NCBI RefSeq assembly: GCF_900111685.1
Contig: NZ_FOHX01000001.1
Coordinates: 806,001-870,000, forward strand
Length of the DNA stretch: 64,000 nt
Direction of reading: 5' to 3'
Origin: Nonomuraea wenchangensis
Lineage (GTDB): Bacteria > Actinomycetota > Actinomycetes > Streptosporangiales > Streptosporangiaceae
Of the stretch, positions 59,543 to 64,000 are shown one piece after another. Made by a program: the position numbers and the translations under genes. The notes under the pieces are model-generated. The model was not told the origin of the DNA and searched no databases. It saw only the letters and a list, made by a program, of their open reading frames with translations. Position 1 is the first letter of the stretch. Each line of letters starts with the position of its first letter.

Positions 59543-60985
59543 TCAGGTGGTGGGCTGGGCCTGCTCCTGCGTCACGGGGTCGCGCTGCTGGGGCGGCAGC
59601 AGGAACCCCAGCGCCGCCGAGACGAGCAGCAGCGCGGCCACGCAGACCAGGGCGATGATCGCCGCGTCGGCGGGCGGGCCGGAGTCCAGCAGCGAGAAGA
59701 AGACGGTGCCGATGACCGCGATCCCCAGCGCGGTGCCGATCTGGATCGTGGTGTTGATGACGCCCGACGCGGCTCCGGCATCGGTCCAGTGGACGTGCGC
59801 CAGCACGACGGTGATCAGCGTCGTGGCGACGGCGGCCATGCCGAGGCCCGCGACGAAGAGCCCCGGGATGAGCTGCCACTGCCCCACCTCGGTGCCGCCG
59901 AGCCGGACCGCCCCGGCCACCATCCCGATGCCGACCGCCATGACCAGGGGGCCGACGATGACGACGCGGCGGCCGAGCTTGGGCGCGAGCTGGGTCGCGG
60001 CGCCGGAGCCGAAGACGACGCCGACGGCGAAGACCAGCAGGGTCAGCGCGGTGCGCAGCGGGGTCCAGCGGGCGAAGTCCTGGAGGAAGATGGTCATGAC
60101 GAACCCGTAGGCCGGGCCGCAGAAGAAGAACACCGCGACGGCGAGGCCGCCGCTGACCGCGCGGCTGCGGAACAGCGCGGGGTTGATCAGCGGGTCGGCG
60201 CCGCGCCCGACCGCCGCGCGCTCCCTCCAGAGGAACACCGCGAAGACCAGGATCGCGGCGACCGGCAGGGCGAGGATCCACACGGGCCAGCCCAGCGCCT
60301 GCCCCTCGATCAGCGGGTAGAACAGCGCGGCGAGGGCGACGGTGGCGATGAGCAGGCCGAGGACGTCGAACTTCCGCGCGGCCTCGGTCTGGGACTCGCG
60401 CGCCAGCGCGGCCACGCCGGCCAGGCAGACGAGCCCGAACGGCACGTTGATGAAGAAGATCGTCCGCCAGCCCCAGCCGAAGAGGTCGGCGTTGAGCAGC
60501 AGTCCGCCGAGCAGCGGCCCGCTGACGCCGCCGACGGCGAAGGTCATGCCGAACACGCCGATGGCCTTGGGCCGTTCCTCGTCGGAGAACTCCGTCTGGA
60601 TGAAGGGCAGGACCTGCGGGATCATCAGCGCCGCCGCGGCGCCCTGCACGAGGCGGGAGACGACCAGCATGGCCGGGGACACCGAGGCGCCCGCCGCGAC
60701 CGACGCGAGGATGAAGACGACGAGGCCGGTCAGGAGGACGCGCTTGCGGCCGTACCGGTCGCCGAGCCGGCCGCCGGTGATCAGCAGCGTGGCGAAGGCG
60801 AGGGTGTAGCCGGCCGCGGTCCATTCCAGGACGGTCTCGCTCGCGCCGAGGTCGTGCTGGAGGGAGGGCAGCGCGATGAGGACGACCGTCGCGTCGAGCA
60901 GGTCCATGAAGACCGCGATGAGGATCATGACGAGGGCGGGCCACCGTTGGGGGTGGAGGCTCACCGCTCCGGTGCTTTCGTGCAT
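59543..60985 (-). CDS. DHA2-family drug efflux transporter (MFS, 14 TMS)
   Basis: A 480-residue major-facilitator exporter of the EmrB/QacA type. The first helix has MDLLDATVVLIALPSLQHDLG, loop 2-3 has GGRLGDRYGRKRVLL, and the antiporter motif C is visible as GVSGPLLGGLL. About 14 hydrophobic segments are present. I start at ATG 60985 (MHESTGAVS), with GGAG eight bases upstream. It is divergent from a TetR gene, the classic layout for an antibiotic exporter induced by its own substrate, so it probably exports the cluster product. Confidence 0.9.
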   Translation of the reverse strand: MHESTGAVSLHPQRWPALVMILIAVFMDLLDATVVLIALPSLQHDLGASETVLEWTAAGYTLAFATLLITGGRLGDRYGRKRVLLTGLVVFILASVAAGASVSPAMLVVSRLVQGAAAALMIPQVLPFIQTEFSDEERPKAIGVFGMTFAVGGVSGPLLGGLLLNADLFGWGWRTIFFINVPFGLVCLAGVAALARESQTEAARKFDVLGLLIATVALAALFYPLIEGQALGWPVWILALPVAAILVFAVFLWRERAAVGRGADPLINPALFRSRAVSGGLAVAVFFFCGPAYGFVMTIFLQDFARWTPLRTALTLLVFAVGVVFGSGAATQLAPKLGRRVVIVGPLVMAVGIGMVAGAVRLGGTEVGQWQLIPGLFVAGLGMAAVATTLITVVLAHVHWTDAGAASGVINTTIQIGTALGIAVIGTVFFSLLDSGPPADAAIIALVCVAALLLVSAALGFLLPPQQRDPVTQEQAQPTT

Positions 60986-61000
60986 CTGAACGCTCCAGAG

Positions 61001-61060
61001 GGGAATCGTGGCTCCCTCCGAGGGAATCACCGATGGGATGAATCTGTCAACCAAAAGATA
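61001..61060. promoter_or_regulatory. Divergent MFS/TetR control region
   Basis: The gap holds repeated GGGAATC (61002-61008 and 61022-61028) and, on the minus strand, TTGACA (61050-61045), a possible -35 for the transporter. This is the expected binding region of the adjacent TetR, but no long palindrome is apparent. Confidence 0.4.
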
Positions 61061-61084
61061 ATTCCCGTGTTTCCGGCCGGTCGC

Positions 61085-61090
61085 TAGGCT
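61085..61090 (+). promoter_or_regulatory. -10 of a leaderless TetR transcript
   Basis: TAGGCT is followed by six bases and then ATG 61097, which fits a leaderless mRNA; no ribosome-binding site is present. Confidence 0.6.
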
Positions 61091-61096
61091 GGATCC

Positions 61097-61798
61097 ATGT
61101 CGACCGCACCCGGTTCCTCTGACACACCTCGACGGACTCGGCGTTCGCCTCAGCCGCAGGAGCGGCAGCGGGACGCGGAACGCACCAAAGCCCGGATCCT
61201 GGAGGCGGCGATCGTCGAGGTGTCCGCGGTGGGACCGGCGCAGGTGCGGGTCGCCGCCATCGCCGCGCGGGCCGGCGTCAACAAGCAGCTCATCTCCTAC
61301 TACTTCGGCGGCCGGGACGGGCTGCTGCGGGCGATCGGCGAGCGCTGGCGGGAGCAGAAGGTCGCCTTCCAGAGCGAGACCCGGTCACTGCCGGACGTCA
61401 TCGCCGACTACGTCGGGCAAGGCGCCGGCGACGCGGTCGCCACCCGCATCCTCGCCTGGGAGGGCCTGCACTACGACGGCCCCGAGCACGACCCCGACCG
61501 GGAGGGCCGGCGCGAGCAGGCCGCGCGCGACGTCGCCGAGCTGCGGCAGCGGCAGGAGCGCGGCGAACTGGCCGACGACCTCGACCCGGCCGTCGTGCTG
61601 CTCGCCATGATCGGCGCCGGCGTCGCGCCCGTCCTGCTGCCCCACATGGCCAACGCCATCTGCGGCGCCGACGCGCAGTCACCCGAGTTCGTGGCCCACT
61701 ACACCGAGCAGATGCGGCGGATCGCCCGCCGCCTCTCCGTGCTGGTGGCGGGCGCCGACGAGGAGGAGGGCGAGGGCCGCCGGGCGGCGTCGGGTTAA
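61097..61798 (+). CDS. TetR-family regulator of the efflux pump
   Basis: A 233-residue TetR protein. After a disordered, basic first 25 residues comes RTKARILEAAIVEVSAVGPAQVRVAAIAARAGVNKQLISYYFGGRDGLLRAI, the helix-turn-helix. The C-terminal domain is helical, with an acidic end. Being divergent from the DHA2 exporter, it most likely represses it until the cluster product or an intermediate binds. It ends 9 bp before the next gene. Confidence 0.88.
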   Translation: MSTAPGSSDTPRRTRRSPQPQERQRDAERTKARILEAAIVEVSAVGPAQVRVAAIAARAGVNKQLISYYFGGRDGLLRAIGERWREQKVAFQSETRSLPDVIADYVGQGAGDAVATRILAWEGLHYDGPEHDPDREGRREQAARDVAELRQRQERGELADDLDPAVVLLAMIGAGVAPVLLPHMANAICGADAQSPEFVAHYTEQMRRIARRLSVLVAGADEEEGEGRRAASG

Positions 61799-61801
61799 GA
61801 T
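61796..61801 (+). promoter_or_regulatory. -10 of a leaderless transcript for the epimerase-like gene
   Basis: TAAGAT overlaps the TetR stop codon and is followed by six bases and GTG 61808, the usual leaderless spacing. Confidence 0.5.
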
Positions 61802-61807
61802 CAACTG

Positions 61808-62821
61808 GTGACGGTTCACGGCCGAAGCGCCTTCATCATCGGCGGCACGGGCCAGATCGGCCGGGCCACCGCCGCCCGCCTCGCCGCGGCCGGCTACGCG
61901 GTCACCCTCGGTCAGCGCCGGCTCCGCCCGGACGCCGCCGCGCCGCCTGGAGCGCGGTCCGTCCAGATCGACCGGGCCGACACCGAGGCGCTGCTCGCCG
62001 CCCTCGACGGTCACGACCTGGTCGTGGACACGGTCGCGTTCACCCCCTACCACGGCGCGCAGCTCGCCCGGCTGGCGGGCCGGATCGGCTCCCTGGTCGT
62101 CATCTCGTCGGGCGCGGTCTACCGGGCTCCCGGCCTGCCGGTGCCGATCCCCGAGACGTGGCCGACGGTCGAGCGCGAGGCCCACGACTACCCGGCAGGG
62201 AAGGCGGCGCTGGAACGCCTGCTGCTGGCCACGCCCGACCTGCCGGTCAGCGTCCTGCGGACGGGCGTGCTGCACGGCCCCTACGGCACATCGCTGGATC
62301 ACTGGTCGTTCATCAAGCGGGCGCTGGACGGGCGGCCGCACGTCGTCATCGCCCAGGACGGCCGGAGCCGGTTCCCCACGACGGCGGTCGCGAACGTCGC
62401 CGAGCTGATCCGCCTGTGCGGCGAGCGGCCGGCGGCCCGGGTGCTCAACATCGCCGACGACCCGCTGACCGTCGCCGAGATCGCCGCCAGGACCTTCGCC
62501 GTCATGGGCCACGAGGCGGAGATCGTCACCTTCGCCGGCCCGTCGCGCCCCGACGGCCTGGGCTTCCATCCGTGGAACGTCCCGGAGCCCATCGTGTTCG
62601 ACACCGCGCGGGCCCGCGCCGAGCTAGGCTACTCCCCCGCCGTCTCCTACGACGACGCGCTGCGCCAGGACGTCGAATGGGCCGTGCCCGCCGTACGCGC
62701 CGCCGAGGCCGCCGGGGGCGGCTGGCAGGACGTCTTCCCCGACCTGGTCGAGCGGCACGGCCCCGACGTCTGGTTCCCGTACGCGGCCGAGGACGCCTAC
62801 CTCGCCGGCCCTACCAGATGA
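61808..62821 (+). CDS. NAD-dependent epimerase/dehydratase-family protein
   Basis: A 337-residue extended-SDR protein. The Rossmann motif is FIIGGTGQIGRATAARLAAAGY. VISSGAVYRAP stands where the Ser is expected; the usual YxxxK seems to be in EAHDYPAGKAALERLL. C-terminal blocks such as FPTTAVANVAELIRLC and VLNIADDPLTVAEIA are typical of nucleoside-sugar and reductase members. It might act on a sugar or a lactol, but an assignment is not possible. The 3' end overlaps the convergent P450 by 11 bp. It may be the first gene outside the cluster. Confidence 0.75.
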   Translation: MTVHGRSAFIIGGTGQIGRATAARLAAAGYAVTLGQRRLRPDAAAPPGARSVQIDRADTEALLAALDGHDLVVDTVAFTPYHGAQLARLAGRIGSLVVISSGAVYRAPGLPVPIPETWPTVEREAHDYPAGKAALERLLLATPDLPVSVLRTGVLHGPYGTSLDHWSFIKRALDGRPHVVIAQDGRSRFPTTAVANVAELIRLCGERPAARVLNIADDPLTVAEIAARTFAVMGHEAEIVTFAGPSRPDGLGFHPWNVPEPIVFDTARARAELGYSPAVSYDDALRQDVEWAVPAVRAAEAAGGGWQDVFPDLVERHGPDVWFPYAAEDAYLAGPTR

Positions 62822-64000
62822 CCGGCACCGCGTGCGGCCCGAAGAACGGGGCGTCGTGGGCGAACGGCACCTCCTCGAACGCGACCGCGAGGCGCAGCTC
62901 CGGCAGCCTGGCCACCAGCGTGCCGAGGGCGACCCGCAGCTCGGCGCGGGCCAGGTTCGCGCCGACGCACTGGTGCACCCCATGGCCGAACGCCAGATGG
63001 TGGTGGGCGGAGCGGCGGATGTCGAACGTGTCGGGGTGCTCGAACGCCCGCTCGTCCCGGTTCGCGGAGGCCGCCAGCACCGTCAGGCGGTCGCCGGCCC
63101 GGATCCGCGTCGCACCGACCTCCAGGTCCGCGGTCGCGACCCGGTCGAAGCTGACCCAGTCCTGCACCGAGTGGAAGCGCAGCAGCTCCTCGACGGCGCC
63201 CGGCAGCAGGCCGGGGTCGGCGCGCAGCGCGGCGAGCTGCTCCGGGTGCCGCAGCAGCGTGAGCACGCCCAGGGAGATCGTGTTCGCCGGCGAGTCGTAG
63301 CCGGCGAGCAGCATGAGGAAACCCATGTTGACCAGCTCGTCGGCGGTCAGCTCGCCGGTGGGCAGGTGCCGGGCGGCCAGCCGCCGGATGACGCCGTGGC
63401 GCGGCTCCCGTTCCGCGTCGCGGATCAGCTCGCGCAGGTAGCCGCGGACGTCCCTTGACGCCTCGGCCGCCACGCTCGGGTCCATGCTCGTCACCGACAA
63501 CATCCGCAGCCGTGACTCGAAGAATCCGTGGTCGGCGGGCGGGACGCCGAACACCTCACAAAGGACGCGGGCCGGGACCCGGCGCGCGTACCCGGCGACG
63601 AGGTCGGCGGGCGGCCCGGCGGCCACCAGCTCGTCGATCGCCGCGCCGGCGATCCGCTGGATGGCCGGCCGCAGGGCGTTCATCGGGCGGACGCCGAGCT
63701 CCGGGATCAGCACCCGCCGGAACCGGGTGTGCTCCGGCGGGTCCAGGTCCACGAAGAAGCCGTCGTCGGGACGGTCGTCGTCGGGGCCGCGCGGCCGTTC
63801 CGGGCGGCCGGTGGCCGAGCTGATCCGCGGATCGCTGAGGAGCTGCCGCGCCTCGGCGTGGCGGGTGACCGCCCAGACCGGGGCGCCGTTGGGCAGGGCG
63901 GCCCGGACGACGGGGGCGGCGGCCCGCATCCGCGCGTACGCGTCGGGCGGCGCGAGCGGACAGCTCCGCGCCATCGGGAACGCCGGCGTGTCGGCCGGGC
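62811..64000 (-). CDS. Cytochrome P450, 5' end outside the window
   Basis: At least 396 codons of a bacterial P450. DLDPPEHTRFRRVL, ExxR in GAVEELLRFH, helix I LLAGYDSPANT and the heme motif FGHGVHQCVGANLARAEL are intact. The frame stays open to the right edge and reads PADTPAFPMARSCPLAPPDAY, a usual P450 N-terminal lead-in, so ATG 63974 is internal and the real start lies beyond base 64000. It may belong to the cluster, which would then extend further right. Confidence 0.88.
   Translation of the reverse strand, partial: PADTPAFPMARSCPLAPPDAYARMRAAAPVVRAALPNGAPVWAVTRHAEARQLLSDPRISSATGRPERPRGPDDDRPDDGFFVDLDPPEHTRFRRVLIPELGVRPMNALRPAIQRIAGAAIDELVAAGPPADLVAGYARRVPARVLCEVFGVPPADHGFFESRLRMLSVTSMDPSVAAEASRDVRGYLRELIRDAEREPRHGVIRRLAARHLPTGELTADELVNMGFLMLLAGYDSPANTISLGVLTLLRHPEQLAALRADPGLLPGAVEELLRFHSVQDWVSFDRVATADLEVGATRIRAGDRLTVLAASANRDERAFEHPDTFDIRRSAHHHLAFGHGVHQCVGANLARAELRVALGTLVARLPELRLAVAFEEVPFAHDAPFFGPHAVPVIW

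Overview
The window is very GC-rich, is densely packed with genes on both strands, uses many GTG starts and ATGA/GTGA overlaps, and carries SARP regulators and type II polyketide genes. This points to a filamentous actinomycete. A rare genus of the Streptosporangiales type is plausible, but genus cannot be read from the sequence. No rRNA, tRNA, CRISPR array or insertion sequence was recognised.

Bases 1-9040 are a carboxylic-acid (acyl-CoA) catabolic island. It holds part of a Liv-type ABC importer, two crotonases (one fused to a TetR DNA-binding domain), an acyl-CoA ligase, two SDRs, an alpha-methylacyl-CoA racemase-like protein and an acyl-CoA dehydrogenase. Bases 9040-20450 are mixed accessory genes: an AAA ATPase with a nuclease-like tail, a TetR/VOC/alcohol dehydrogenase module with twin operators, a LysE exporter with a MocR regulator, a methyltransferase, a hypothetical protein, and a metal-chelate/corrinoid ABC importer.

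From about 20.45 kb to beyond the right edge lies a large aromatic (type II) polyketide cluster. It has KSalpha, a chain-length factor, ACP, a mono-domain aromatase/cyclase, a TcmI-type cyclase and a cupin cyclase. Tailoring and supply genes include several SDRs, ABM/SchA-type small oxygenases or cyclases, two DUF1772 proteins, two flavin monooxygenases, a luciferase-type oxidoreductase, three P450s and one P450 half-protein. There are also four methyltransferases, a glycosyltransferase, an asparagine-synthase-type amidotransferase, a one-module NRPS and a dedicated acetyl-CoA carboxylase (AccDA, AccB, AccC). Regulation and export are served by two large SARPs, a TetR, and POT and DHA2 transporters. 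The three cyclase types plus ABM proteins and AsnB are the set known from pentangular polyphenols and polycyclic xanthones, so a product of that class, possibly with a nitrogen heterocycle or amino-acid unit, is the best inference.

Two things stand out. First, KSalpha (55.4 kb, minus strand) and the chain-length factor (30.6 kb, plus strand) are separated by about 24 kb, although these partners are normally adjacent. Second, at least nine genes or operons share one promoter design: two or three heptamers (consensus like TTCGAGC or CTCCAGC) at exactly 11-bp period, a 9-bp gap, then a -10-like hexamer (CAGGCT in three cases). This looks like the SARP regulon. It ties the split PKS halves together and marks the left cluster border near 20.46 kb. 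It also pairs a half-length, heme-less P450-like protein with the glycosyltransferase, recalling the EryCII/DesVIII helper proteins.
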